DNA from: Trema orientale
Lineage: Eukaryota; Streptophyta; Magnoliopsida; Rosales; Cannabaceae
Length of the DNA: 64,000 bases
Assembly (NCBI GenBank): GCA_002914845.1
Contig: JXTC01000051.1
Coordinates: forward strand, 935,676 to 999,675
Reading direction: 5' to 3'
Shown here: in pieces, positions 1 to 12,300 of the stretch
Layout of the letters: the number at the start of each line of letters is the position of its first letter
Numbering within the stretch: position 1 is the first letter of the stretch
Position numbers and translations under genes: made by a program
The notes under the pieces: generated by a model
What the model saw: the letters and a program-made list of their open reading frames with translations, nothing else
What the model was told of the DNA's origin: nothing
Databases searched by the model: none

Positions 1-463
1 AAACGGGGCAGGTTTTGCCCAACTCTGGTTTTTTGCTTATTTGCCTTTTTCGGAAGCCGACATGATATTACCCAAATTATTTTATTGCCCTTGTTTCCTT
101 TTTCTCATTTCAAAATATTGATATATTTAATTAATGAATAAAATTAAGTGATAAGTGATCTATATATTTAATTGATAAATACTATTAATTTTATTAATAA
201 TAAATTTTAATTCACTAATTGAATCATGATAATCATATGCCATATTAAGTACAATAAAAAAATAGAATAATAGCTGATATTTCTAGCACTACCATTAGTA
301 TATTATATATACAAGCATAACGTTGATCAGTGTTCAATTTATTTTAAAGTAAAATCTGTAAAATTTTAGGCTGGTATTGATCCAATTGCTCAAATATTCC
401 GCAAACCTATGTGTATTTTGAAATTATCTTATATGTTATTTTATTTACTATTATATACATAAA
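1..463. other. AT-rich intergenic DNA
   Basis: No ORF, RNA gene or clear repeat border is visible in this stretch. It is plain AT-rich plant spacer up to the edge of a MITE copy. Confidence 0.5.
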
Positions 464-705
464 GGGCACCAATTCACTAAGTATTTTTTTTTAATTTTTA
501 CATAGGTATCGTTTTGGCCAATAAAAGTTTATCATGCACATTTTTTTATAATAAAATATAAGAGAGAGAAATAACATTAATGATGAACGTCTTTTTATAC
601 ACATCATTGTAGTCATTGAATCACTATTAGATGATAATTCAACGGTTAAAAAAAATATCTACACATAAGTGGAAAAAAGAAAAAAACCTATTGGATCTGC
701 AACCA
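464..705 (-). mobile_element. MITE, family A, copy 1 (reverse orientation)
   Basis: This is a short non-coding element with inverted ends. Read on the - strand it matches the three copies at 36201, 41557 and 41818 along its whole length. All share the order: TIR with a core like CCAATCCAGTAGGTATTTTT, an ACCTATGTGTAGGTA-like inner motif, a block on (A)TGATCCAA..GCTATAAT, a block on TGCATCATTAATGCTATTTC, then the opposite TIR. It is flanked by TA-rich DNA, which fits insertion at TA (Tc1/mariner-like, as in Stowaway MITEs), but that superfamily placement is inferred. It has no coding capacity. Confidence 0.7.
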
Positions 706-1425
706 TACATATATATATATTTAGCTAGAGTTGTATTTCATTTAAAATATGAGCGAAGTGTAAATATAAGAAAAGTATAGGGGTAACGGCAGGAACGAGA
801 AAACTACAAGTTTTTTTTTTTCTATCAAAATGAATTTGTTAATATAAATTAGTGAAATCTTTTACAACGAGAGACTCTATTAGAATATGAGATCTGACTT
901 AACCCAATTCCCCAAACTAACCAGTTTGGTTGTAAGAAACATGAGCTCACTACATGCACACAACACGTGTGGAGGTCTGACTTAACCCAATTCCCCAAAC
1001 TGCTTAGTGCTGACGAGTCGCCACAACTATTGTGGCACGGAAACAAATTGGAAATATCACAGCCACGTAACATCACTCACCGTGTCCTCCACGCGACGCA
1101 CCTTGAAAGCGATAACAGGAGAGTGGACGAGTTAAGCGAGTGGGGGAAACAAGAGAGAGAAGAGACCGTGTTTGTCAAATTCCGGGTTTAGTGGAAGCCG
1201 TACAGCGGTTTTGATGAGAGGCGGGGAGTTGAGGTCTGTGGGCGCCCTTGGGACTTAAGCCTCTGGTTTTTTTTGGATGTTCCCATTCTTATCCATTCAA
1301 TGCTTCACTTTTTTGACTTTGTACCTAAAAAAATTTCCCATCTTAACGTGATTAAAATGTTATTAGGCTCATTTCAAAAAAAAAAAAAAAAAAAGGTTAA
1401 TGGGCTAAGTCAAAGAAAAAAGAAA
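706..1425. other. Intergenic DNA with a GC-richer block and a 26-bp direct repeat
   Basis: Bases about 960-1250 are GC-richer than their surroundings and carry short ORFs on both strands, but no splice-consistent gene could be built. The string TCTGACTTAACCCAATTCCC (start of a 26-bp repeat) occurs near 893 and again near 976. No function is claimed. Confidence 0.35.
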
Positions 1426-1723
1426 AGGGGCTTATAGAAATATGATCAAATTTTGGGCCCAATTTCAGTAAATGTCCCTTTGTCAAATGTTATAGCAAAA
1501 TATCCGGTATATATGCATATATACCAAGTATAAAATTTTATATACTAAGTATAAAAAATTATATACCCAGTGCATTTCAGTACAGTACCTAAAATTGGTA
1601 GATATGTGTATCTACCAAGTGTAAAAATATATATACCTGGACATTTAGCTATAAAATTTTAAAAGTGGACATCTACTTAATCAAATTTAAAATTTTGGTC
1701 ATCCACCTAAATTTCTCAAAAGA
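1426..1723 (-). repeat. 300-bp dispersed repeat, copy 1 (inverted relative to copy 2)
   Basis: Read on the - strand this matches 16612-16912 along essentially its full length with scattered substitutions. Shared landmarks are AGAAATTTAGGTGGATGACC at one end, TCTACCAATTTTAG..ACTGTACTGAAATGCACT in the middle, GATATTTTGCTATAACATTT, and TTGGGCCCAAAATTT near the other end. The ends are weakly inverted (AGAAATTTAGG.. versus TAGAAATATGA..), so it may be a decayed MITE. It has no coding capacity. Confidence 0.75.
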
Positions 1724-2597
1724 AAATGTTATCAGGCCACATGTGTTTAAAATGCATTGTGGGCTATGAATTAGGGGGAAAAGAAAGTAATTAATTAGCT
1801 CTAAGTTATTTAAAAGTAAAGTTTGGGGAGACTGTCATAAAACTTCTTATATTTTCTATTTTTTTTAGGGAATCATTTTTCTGCTTGTTAACAATGAGAA
1901 TACAATCAAATTTCATTTAAAAAAATATATAGAGCATTTTATATGACAATTAATGAAAATTACAAATTTTGATGACAATTTTCATTAAATTTGTAAAAAT
2001 CATACGGTGGTTTTTTTTTTTTTTTTCCAAACTCTAGAATTAAAAGATTAGGGACCAAATTGTAACAACTTATGGCTAATTTGGTCTTATTATGCTATAA
2101 TATTGCAGCTGTAATTATACGGTGAGTAAGAAGCTGATGGAGAAAAAAGGCATAGGAGTTTTGTAAATTAAATTTTCTGATTGTGCTGTTTAAAAGAAAA
2201 TTTTAATATTCGGTAAATTATAGATTATGTGTGCTATATAACGATATTGTAGGAAATTTATATAGTAGAAGCAAAACTACTTTTATGAAAACAACTCTTA
2301 GCATATTTCTTAAGATCTGCTTTAAAACAGGGATTAGGCTAAAAGGAGAAAATTACCAAATGTTGGCTCTCTCATAATTTTCTCTAATCACATTTTAAAA
2401 CTAAGAACAGCATTCAAAACAACTCCAAACAGGCCCTTATGTAGTCTAGGGATTACGAGTATCCTTGACTCTTATCATATATTGTTTAAAACAAGAGACT
2501 AATTATCTTTTGATTAATATGATGACAAATTTCACATTTTATGTCGTAATGTATTAATATTGTCTAATGAAAAATATTATTAGTAGTGCACAATTTA
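1724..2597. other. Intergenic DNA, no gene seen
   Basis: AT-rich spacer with poly-T tracts and no ORF or splice-consistent exon. It ends at a run of 14 N. Confidence 0.45.
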
Positions 2598-2611
2598 NNN
2601 NNNNNNNNNNN
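2598..2611. other. Assembly gap (14 N)
   Basis: Fourteen undetermined bases directly abut the terminal TG of the solo LTR that follows, so the target-site duplication on this side cannot be read. Confidence 0.95.
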
Positions 2612-4467
2612 TGTTATGCTAAAAGTTTATGTATACTTTACGAAGTAATAAGTATTTTATGATGGTTTTTAGACCTAACACTTAGGAAAAATCATACATG
2701 CATGCAAAAATATGAAGAAACACATGATCACATCATGAACGCAGCGGAAAAATAGCAGATTTAGGTTTTAAAATTTTTTACATGAAAATAGTTTTCATAA
2801 CCATATTTCATGCATATATCATGTATAACATAAATTAAATCTAGATGCACAAACCCTAGAGATGAGATTAGGGTTTACCTCTTGTAGTGTGCTCCTCCTT
2901 GATCTCCTTGTTGATGGTGATCAAATCTCCAATCCTAGATCTTCTTGTCTATGCTCTTCTCTTGATTGAAGAGGTGAGTGGGCACCAAGTCGAATCCTCT
3001 GTTGGAGAACGATCAAGAACACCTTCTTGATCTTTTGGAACACCAGAACGTGAGATGAGACTGTAATATGGCAGAAAACTTTTTCTCTCCTCTCTTTCTC
3101 AGCCTTAGTCGATTTTTCTCTCTCTCTCTCTCTCTCTCTCTCCTTCTGCCTTATGCGTGTGACACTGTAGTAATACTGTGCAGTTTTTTCCCCCATGTAT
3201 CTTGTATATATGAGGTCAAAAACTGCTAATCGCAGTCCAACTAGGATTGAGCTTGTTCTCAATTTGGGCTTTAGGTATATTTTTATAAATATGTCCAATT
3301 CATGAAACTTATTTATAAAAATACCAACTTCTGTGTAGAATCATTATTTTACATAATTTTATGAAACTAATTTCATAAATACAACCAACCAATTAATGAG
3401 CTTTATTGAGTTAGACAAGGGACCTAATGGATCCAAATAATTTAAGCTCCAATAGTATGATAAATACATAATAACTCTTATTATGATATTAATATAAATA
3501 CTATTAGTAAAAGGGGACACTTCACTAAAGGCCCAATACTGCACTCTAAGATTAAATGTCATGCATTTTATAGAGATTTAATCAATTAGCCTTGATTAAC
3601 TGATCCATCTAACATATTCTATACCACATATAGAATCCTTATACAATACCATAGTTGGATAAGTGAAATTACCGTAATACCCTTCCAACACATATTTACC
3701 TTTAAGTTACCATCTTTCTATCAAGGAATAATATTGTCGATAATTTTGTTCTCAATGGTCATTTAGACAAAATTATCAACCAATTCACAAAGTGAATACT
3801 AAGATCTTAGATTTAATTATTCTATGAATCTTGAAAGACCTTAAAGTGGCATTAATGTATAGTGTCCTTAACTATTTGGTGTTCCCATCAATTCATAAAC
3901 CAAAAAACTCCAATATGCCAGAATTAGCCTCTTATTTCATTAAGGCTAGTTTTTTAATACATCAAAAGGCTATAACATATAAAAGCAAGTCTAATCAAAT
4001 ATCAAAAATTAAGATCTACATGCTAAGAGCTAGTTTATGGTAATATAATAATTGAGTTACGGCACTCCAATTCTTTATATTACCTGATCCAGTTCAAAAT
4101 ACATAACTTATTTATGTTGTACTAGTGTTTCTATCAGAAGTCAGATATTTCAATGATTTGAGACACATCATTCTCGTTGAGATAGACAAACACTACAATC
4201 TTTAGTAAATAAAGTATTCCATCTTTATTGACAGATTGTGAACTAATTCATTTAGACTTAGATAAAAAAACAAGTCCCCCCATAATTAACACTTAATCAT
4301 GTTTGTTTCTTTATATACAAATAAAGTCATGGAATCTTTTTCAGATTAATAAACTATTCAACTGAGACAGTTTAATCTAGCAAATATCATAATTATATAT
4401 AAGAGAAAGTTGTTTGCACTAAAAGGGTAAAATTAGAAATCTATTTTTTAGGGCAAATATCCCAACA
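2612..4467 (-). mobile_element. Solo LTR of an LTR retrotransposon
   Basis: On the - strand this 1.86-kb segment begins TGTTGGGATATTTGCCC at 4467 and ends ..AGCATAACA at 2612, giving the TG..CA ends typical of LTRs. A GA-rich microsatellite (3116-3142 on the + strand as CT) sits in the middle of the presumed transcribed part. No gag or pol reading frame and no second LTR are found, so recombination to a solo LTR is the simplest reading. The right flank is CTTTA, and the left flank is lost in N, so no target duplication can be confirmed. A short ORF at 2921-3298 on the same strand is judged part of the LTR, not a gene. Confidence 0.6.
3116..3142 (+). repeat. (CT)n microsatellite
   Basis: About 13 perfect CT dinucleotides inside the solo LTR. 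Confidence 0.9.
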
Positions 4468-6524
4468 CTTTATATGTATATTTTGAGAACTAGTAACTTT
4501 GATGAAGTCCATCCAAATAAGCTCGCTTTCTATTTCTAAAACAAACTAGCTAGCTAAATACTGTGAAAAGCTTATCACTAATGCACAGTTAAGCACGGCG
4601 ATAGAAATAAAAGGAAAATAAACAAAATACATATTCAGCATCAATTGAATAAATACTCAGTCATAGACTATGAAATCAAAGACATCCTAACCACTATCAG
4701 GGGCGAAGGGCGGAGGGGGTAAGTAGGGTCATTGCCCCTGTCAATTTTTTAGTTTTTTAGTAGGGTCATTGCCCCTCTCAATTTTTTAGTTTTTTAGTTT
4801 AACTTATAAATATTTAGAAAATTTGTAGAGATAAATACATTTTTTAATATTGTAATACATTGAACTTAACTATAAATTAGACTTAATTTATCCTTTAACT
4901 TTAAACTCTATATAAATGAACCAATATTAAATCTATAAAGACTTAAATATATCCACATAGGTGTTATATTGTATTCTCTACACGAGCACTTTAATCCATT
5001 GGTCTGGCATCCCAAAAGTTACATGAGAATATTTCTAAACTATAAACATTATTCTTTATTGTTTGGACTAACATAAACAATAATTAATTGTTAGTCTATG
5101 AACGAATTAGTTTAAATATTCTTCAAGCAAATTATTAAGAATAGTTTTTAGTATTAACTTTTCCTATACACAAAGTTTTCATGCAACCATTTTTTTTAAA
5201 GAATATATAAATGTATTCAGCTATTTTTCTTTTTTTTTTTTCCGACTTGAGAGTGTGGATTCGAATAATATTCTTCAATGTTAAAGTGAGGCATTAAATT
5301 TGGTCTAATTTATTGGCTTTAAATAATATTGATCAAAGTGTAACTGGACTCTTTATCTTTATACTTATATTAAGTAATTTCTTTTTGAATGCATACATAT
5401 TAAGCCTGAGATAAAGTGAAAAAATGTGATACCTTCTTTGATTAGTATTATATTTTTAAAATTTTTAGAAAATTTCTAATTTGACTCTTATTTTTTTCAT
5501 ACAATGATTGGTCCTACTACTATTTTTCCATACTATGATTGATTGTGGCATATACATGTATTATATAATATTATATTTACTTTAACATTAATTAGCTTAT
5601 CTTAAATTTAGAAGGGATTTATAAATTCCTTTAATTTGGAAGGGATTAGTCATTATTTTTCCATGTTATATTTAATATTGTTAATACCAATTTGTGCAAA
5701 GTGCAGTATAACGACTGTATCTTATATAGTTATATAGCTAATTTCTAGATTTGGTTCCTTTAAAAAAAAAAGAAAAAAAATATCGATTTTTTAGTATTAT
5801 TCACTGAAAAATAATATTTTTATGGGTATCAAGAAATGAATAAATATTGTATAATTAAAGATAAATCAACAAACACAATAAACACTACATATTTGGATAA
5901 ATGTAAATTGAAATTGAACGGAAAATAAAGTTTCATATTATAAAAAAAGCAAATTGGTGAAAGATTGGAAGTGTTTTTTTTTTTTTTTCCATAGAAGATT
6001 GTTTTTTTTTTCTTTTTTTTTTGACAATTAGAGTAAGAAGATTTGAACTCAATACCTCAACATTAAAAGTGTGTGTAGTTATCAATCAGACTAAGCCTAT
6101 GACCACAAACGTTTTTAAAGTAGTAAGAAAATAAGTGCCTATTTTCATGTATGATCATACATAAAAAACACTAACTTAGAATTGCTAATTATTGGCTGCA
6201 CAAGGGAAAATTACACAAATTCTTTCATTTTTTCACAAAAATTCAGGAAAATTAAACATAAAAATTATACAACATCAATTTTTGTATTGGGAATTTCAAT
6301 CCAAACAATTGGATTTTTTATTTTTTTTTCAAATTTCCCCTTAGTGGTGCAACATGTTAAAATTTCTCAATAAAAATACAAATTTACCCTCCATAAACAC
6401 AGGAAAACTCTACCAAACAAATAAAAAAACCAAAAGGAAAATATGATAAAACAAGATAAATTAGGATCATAAATCATGTAATGCGCCTACGTATTTTTTA
6501 TTTTGGGATGAACTGCAAAACAAT
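4468..6524. other. Intergenic DNA with decayed repeats
   Basis: AT-rich spacer. A 37-bp unit is duplicated in tandem at 4723-4796. Stretches near 5240 and 6020 (ATTTGAACTC..CCTCAACATT type wording) resemble the 3' parts of plant retroposons, but too little is left to classify. No gene is supported. Confidence 0.4.
4723..4796 (+). repeat. Tandem duplication, 37-bp unit x2
   Basis: The unit beginning GTAGGGTCATTGCCCCT is repeated once with a single difference (G/C). Confidence 0.9.
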
Positions 6525-6850
6525 ACCCTAAAGTTTGAGAGTTCTGCAATTTAAACTCTGAAGTTTAAACTCCGCAAAATAATATCCTGATATTAAGAAT
6601 TTCTAAAAATTAATACTCTAGATTGACTTTTTTTACTAATTTTATTAACAAAAAAATAATTATATCCTCCAGTAAAACTACATTAGTCCTTATTATTTTG
6701 CTTAATTTTGAGAATATTATAGCCTTTTATTAGTTAAAGTTATTCAAAAAGTCAACCTAGGGTATTAATTTTTAAAAATTCTTAATCTCAAGGTATTATT
6801 TTGCAGAGTTCAAACTTTAGAGTTTAAATGGTAAAATATCAGTATTTTTT
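6525..6850. mobile_element. Foldback (long inverted repeat) element
   Basis: Arms of about 100 bp (6525-6635 and 6745-6850) are imperfect reverse complements of each other around a loop of about 110 bp. Matching blocks include AACTC(C/T)GCAAAATAATA, TTAAGAATTT(C/T)TAAAAATTA and GGTTGACTTTTT-like ends. There is no coding capacity. A transcript would form a long imperfect hairpin. It could be a foldback MITE; no target duplication was identified. Confidence 0.65.
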
Positions 6851-9360
6851 TTTTTTTGCAATTTACGCTTTATTTTATTCGGTCTTCTCTTTTAGTTTAT
6901 CTTTGTTTGATAGAGTTTATTTATTTATTTAATGATGTTTATGCACGATAAATTTGCATGTTCATTCACTAATATTTTGCTTAGTTGGCCTTAATTAGGG
7001 AAAAAAATTAAAAGAAAATTCAAATTCAAAGATTTGGATTATAATTTTTCGAAATATAGATTTTTGTGAAAAATAAAAAAATAAAAAACCAAGATTAATT
7101 TGTAATGTTCCCATTACGAATGCAAATATATTCTTGGTAACTCTCTCCCTATCTAATGTATAATCTCTTCCAGTTTGAATCGTTTGATCTATAAGACTAT
7201 AGTCTATAGCCACGATGAGTTAATGATTACTCTAATCATGTAAGAGTAAAATCATTAAAATTGGTCTAATTTTATGAGAAACAAATGAACCCCTTCTGCT
7301 CCACTATTTCATGACAATGAAATACTCCCCAAGGTCCGTACGTAGCACATAACACAACATGGTCCGTCAGTGTCGGGTACAGGACACGTGGCAATAACCC
7401 ACATACGAATTCGAGACGTAGAGAGTGTAACTCTCCTATTTTCAGGGGCCGGTACCCTTGACATTCGTTGAAGACCAACGGTGCATGCATGAGAAGATGA
7501 AAGACCAAAATCCTTTTTTTTTTTTCAAAAAAAAAAAAAAAATCCTTCTCTGTGTTACATGACGTGACAAATCTCAGTTCAACCTGAATTAAGGTACACA
7601 CACAGCTTTATGTCTCTTCCTCTTCTATCAGGTCAATATGAGCATATTATCTTTCGTAATCACATTTTAGAGGAGATTATGTTCTTGGATCAAACTTGCT
7701 TTATGATACTTCCGGTACGATTTCTTAGGTGCAATTTTTAATTTGTGGTCACGTTTATAAATTTTCGATGCATACTCAGCATCCTTCGTGTGGAAATTGA
7801 GTCTCAGTTCTTGTATTTATTGGTACTTAAATATAATTACATAGTTCCTGAATGAGCAATATTTCTTTTCTTTGCGATTTTTTTTTTTTTTTTGGTATTT
7901 TTATTGGACGTTTCTGGGAATTTATTCGTTTGATATTGTCAAAATTATATATATCTTTTCTGGGTTTTAATCTGGTCTAATGTTTCTGGGTATTATATAT
8001 AGTTTTTCATGCTTTCCAATATTTTTCCATCAATATTACTTATTTTTCGTAGTATTAGGAGCACAACTATTCAGCTTCTTCAGCCATTTGAGGTTTGGAA
8101 AACTGTAATCAAATTGATGTAATCTGCATTTCATAGAATTTTAAAAAACGAAAAGTCTATCATATCGAAGTTCTCTGCTTAAAATTCCATTACCTGCAGA
8201 GCTTGAGTTCAACGGTAACCTTCCCAACCCCACCCCCCCAGCTAAGATAAAGCAACGATTTTTATATTACATCACAATACAGTTCCAACTGTTTTTTCTA
8301 TTATTGATCACCAAACGTAATACTATTCGAGCTGTTTTTCAATTCTTGATCACCAAACTTTGAAGGTGGAGAACTTAGAAATTTCCTGTTAGAATCTCAA
8401 TATATACTATACATAGCATCATATCAAATTTCATGATCTGTAAAAGCATGTAGGAGTAAAATAAACCATGTGATTTGAAAATCTGGTCATTTTACTTTCT
8501 ATGAGCTTTATTTGAGTAACAATAATGAGACTATTAGGAAATAGTACTTTTTGGATTAAAAAAAAAATCCTTGATTTAGGTTAGGGCTTGCTTAACAATA
8601 TTTTCATTCTTTATTTCATATTTGGTGAAGTTATTAATAAGCTGGCTGCATCTCTAGTAGTCTCTGTTAACTTCATTTCAGTCAAATCAACTCAACAGTT
8701 TCTAGGACTTGAAAACATCTGTGCTTACTACACTTGCGTTTCAAACTCGCTCCAAATAAAACTTAGGTACTACTTTGTCAAAAATATCAGTGCACGGTGC
8801 ATGGATCTTCTCTTGTTGCCAAAAGAGTAAAATCCAAAAATTTGGTAGCAAACATAACCTGTAATACATAACTTTGGCTTGTGAAAGACATTTTAATCAG
8901 TTAGATGATGTTGTTCTTAATAGCATACTCTTTCTAAGTTATTAAATATGTCACTGGTAAACATCTACACATGATGTTTTATTAACTTTGGTCTATGAAG
9001 TTGGTTTTTACTTTGGCTACAAGGAACTTGTCAATAATAGCAGTCTTCTTATTCCGTCAACAGCAGCAAATTTTATACTTGGTTACTTTGACTGTCAAGT
9101 CTATACACTTCTTTTTTAGTTAAAGTACTTCAAAATCATCAGTATTCAAGTCAAGTGTAACAATGTGGTTAAGCATATGCAACTGCGGTTCAAGCTGTTG
9201 ATTACTCGGTCAAATTAGTATGTTTTTCATTTTGCTGTTGATAACATGAAATGCAGATTATTCATTTTAATTTCAATTCATGATAAATGTCTTTCGTTAA
9301 TAACATGAGTATGTTTAAGTTGCTTTTTCTTTCTTTTTCATTTTTACCTCGGAATTTCAG
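6851..9360 (+). promoter_or_regulatory. Upstream region of the kinesin gene, with probable 5' UTR intron
   Basis: This 2.5 kb separates the foldback element from the first coding exon of the kinesin. A strong intron end (pyrimidine-rich tract then GGAATTTCAG, last base 9360) sits 33 bp before the ATG, so an intron in the 5' UTR is likely and the promoter lies further upstream. A G-box-like GACACGTGGC lies at 7383-7392. AACGG cores (7478-7482 and near 8213) partly fit the MSA element of mitotic plant genes but do not meet the full consensus. The exact transcription start cannot be read. Confidence 0.4.
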
Positions 9361-9393
9361 CTCTGAAGCTAGAGCTCCTGCAAGTATCAGAAC

Positions 9394-12300
9394 ATGAATT
9401 CCACAACCGTTTCCCACACAAAAGACTATGGTAGAAATTCGAGTGTGGCTTCTAATGGGGATTTGTCTGTAAAGATCTTAAAAGGTGGCGGCGCATCTGA
9501 AGGTAAGGAAACTAGTTTCCTTGCATCTTCTGCTTATTCTCGCGTAATGTTACATAATCTGAGATACACATACATTCTTAAATTTTCTCCAGCAAAGCAG
9601 AGAAGAAGTTTGGTGGAGTGGTTAAATAGTTTACTTCCTAGTCTATATTTATCAGTAAACGCTTCAGATGAGGACTTAAGAGCAATCTTGAGTGATGGTA
9701 GCATATTATGCCGAATACTTGATAGGCTTAGACCTGGTTCTGTGGATAAGGTTTGTCGGAAAAAATGTTCCCTTTTCTTTTTTTATGCTTGTTTTGGGTT
9801 AGAATGAATTTCTGACTGGATGCTAGTTGGATTCTATAGGAAGGTCAGAAAGATCATTCTTCATTGTCAAGCTCAAAAAATGTTACAAGATTTCTGGCAG
9901 CTATGGATGAACTGGGGCTGCCCAGGTTCGAAATATCGGATCTAGATAAGGTATTCATTAAAAATGAATTGAACCTTGAGATATTTTAGCCAAAAAGATT
10001 TCATTTGTCTGATGTTTTACTCAGATACTTTCTTATTCTCCCATGTTTTCTCTCTGTCTCATTGATGAATTGGATACCTTGCAGGGATCTATGAAGAATG
10101 TTATAGATTGCCTTTTAACTCTTAAGGCATGGTTTATCGGGGAGAATTATTCCATCAACAACGCATCTCCTAAATCTGAAAGCCCCCAGGGTGGCTACTC
10201 TTCTCCATTGTCAGGAGAAGAGAAGAGAAAAGTATTGTCTGAGTCAAAATTTCAGCGCACACTTAAAAGTCCTGTTTTGTCAGGTCAGGTTTTTCTTTGT
10301 CATATTTAGCAGTTTTAATTGATAAGCATGAAAGAACTAGCAAAGAAAATTATAATCCAGATTCTGAAAGTTTAAAATGATACAGTCTAGCTTTGAGAAA
10401 ATATTTGTGCTGTTTCAGAAACAGCAAGATTGATAGGAGACTTTCAATGAAGTAATCTGTAACTGACCAAGTTTGACACACTCCATAATTCAGATACTTG
10501 ATGTTTCATGCAATTTTCTCTTCCACAGAGCCTTCAGCTGCTTTAGTACATCATGTTGGTCACAAGTTTCATGAGGTGTTTCAGCTTAAACAAGGTCGAT
10601 ACATGGATCTCCCTGCTTCCAAAATCTCAGAGATGATGAAATCTAACAGCTTAGATGTAAGTAATTATCCATGATCTTCATTATTATCTCTCTCTTTTCC
10701 TGAACTCTTCTGTTCATTTCATCTTTAATGCATTTCAGCATCTCTTGTTGCAGAACGCTCCAACTCAGTCGCTTTTGAGTGTTGTGAACGGCATTTTGGA
10801 TGAAAGTGTTGAGCGAAAGAATAGCGAAATACCTCATGTATGGCTACTGGAGAGCACATTAGTATAAACTATATGCTTAAGCATGTATAGCTATTTGAAC
10901 ATATGGAGGTAACTCTTTGCGTATATTTGTACAGGATAAAGAGAAATTCTTTAATTTTTTCTTTGTTTTGCAGCGCGTGGCATGTTTGCTGAGAAAGGTC
11001 GTGCAGGAGATTGAAAGGCGTATATCAACTCAAGCAGAGCACTTGAGAACTGTAATATATGTTAAGCTGTATAGTTGAGCTTTTTATGATTTCTTTTAAA
11101 ATATTTTGCATTAATTTCTTAATGGTTTTGTTGCCTGCAGCAAAACAACCTTTTTAAGGCTCGTGAAGAGAAATACCAGTCTAGAATCAGGGTCCTTGAA
11201 GCTCTGGCATCTGGAACTAAGGAAGAAAGTGAGGTATGACATGATTTGGCTTTAACAGGTTGTATCTTTAGTATGGCACTGAGACTTCATTTATAACATG
11301 AAACTTGTGTTACAGATCGATATAAACCAGCTTCGGAGAATGAAGGTATAGCTCAGAGAAGAAACAAAACTGCACAGATCCTCTATTTTCATCATTTTAA
11401 GCAGTCAAAAGAATATGCTTTATGTAGATCACTATGGATGTGTTTCATAAGCTCTTTAGTATGAATTTATTATGGCAGAATGAAATGACCACCAAGGAAG
11501 AGAAGAGGAAGACTGAGGATGAGAGTATAGTTAAGTTGATGAAAGAGAAGGATCAAAGCAATATTGAGATTTCAACATTAAAGCAAGAACTGGAAATGAC
11601 CAAAAATACATATAGACTGCGGTGCTTAGATTTGGAAAAAGAAGCTAAGAGCTCTTCATTAGAGCTTGAAGAAAGGTTAAAAGAACTTGAGCACCTCTTG
11701 GAAGATTCAAAGAATAGAGTGAAAGAGCTAGAGTCCTATTCTGAGACCAAATGCCAGAGCTGGAGTAAGAAAGAGAATAGCTGCCAAAGCTTTATGGAAT
11801 TTCAGTTTGGTGCACTGCAGGTAAATTTTCAATAGTCTTGTGTGTGTGTGTATATATATATACACAGTTTTTTTTTCTTTCTTCGAGTGTTTTCTGTTTT
11901 TAACATTTTGCCTTTTATCATTGTATTTATGTAAAACTTCAGGAGTTGAGGTTTTTTTCGGAGTCCATTAAGCAAGAAATTGTAAAAGCAAAAAGGAGCT
12001 ATGGAGAGGAGTTTAATAGTTTAGGTGGGTAATTTTACCTGAGACTTTTGTTACTTCCTTCAACTTCATACACTTGGAAACTTTTTTCGCATGATTTGAG
12101 GCTCTCTTGTTCAGGAATCAAGCTTAAAGCACTAGCTGATGCAGCTCAGAACTATCACGCACTTCTTGCTGAAAATCGAAAGATATTCAATGAGCTACAA
12201 GAGTTAAAGGGTACAAGTTGTCACTACTCAATTATCGTCGGTTCATTCTATTCTATATGTATGCAGTATTTGAGTTCTCTTCTTGATTTTCTTTTTCCAG

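Noticed and set aside
2921..3298. 125-codon - strand ORF with an ER repeat
   Set aside because: Made by a GA microsatellite inside the solo LTR.
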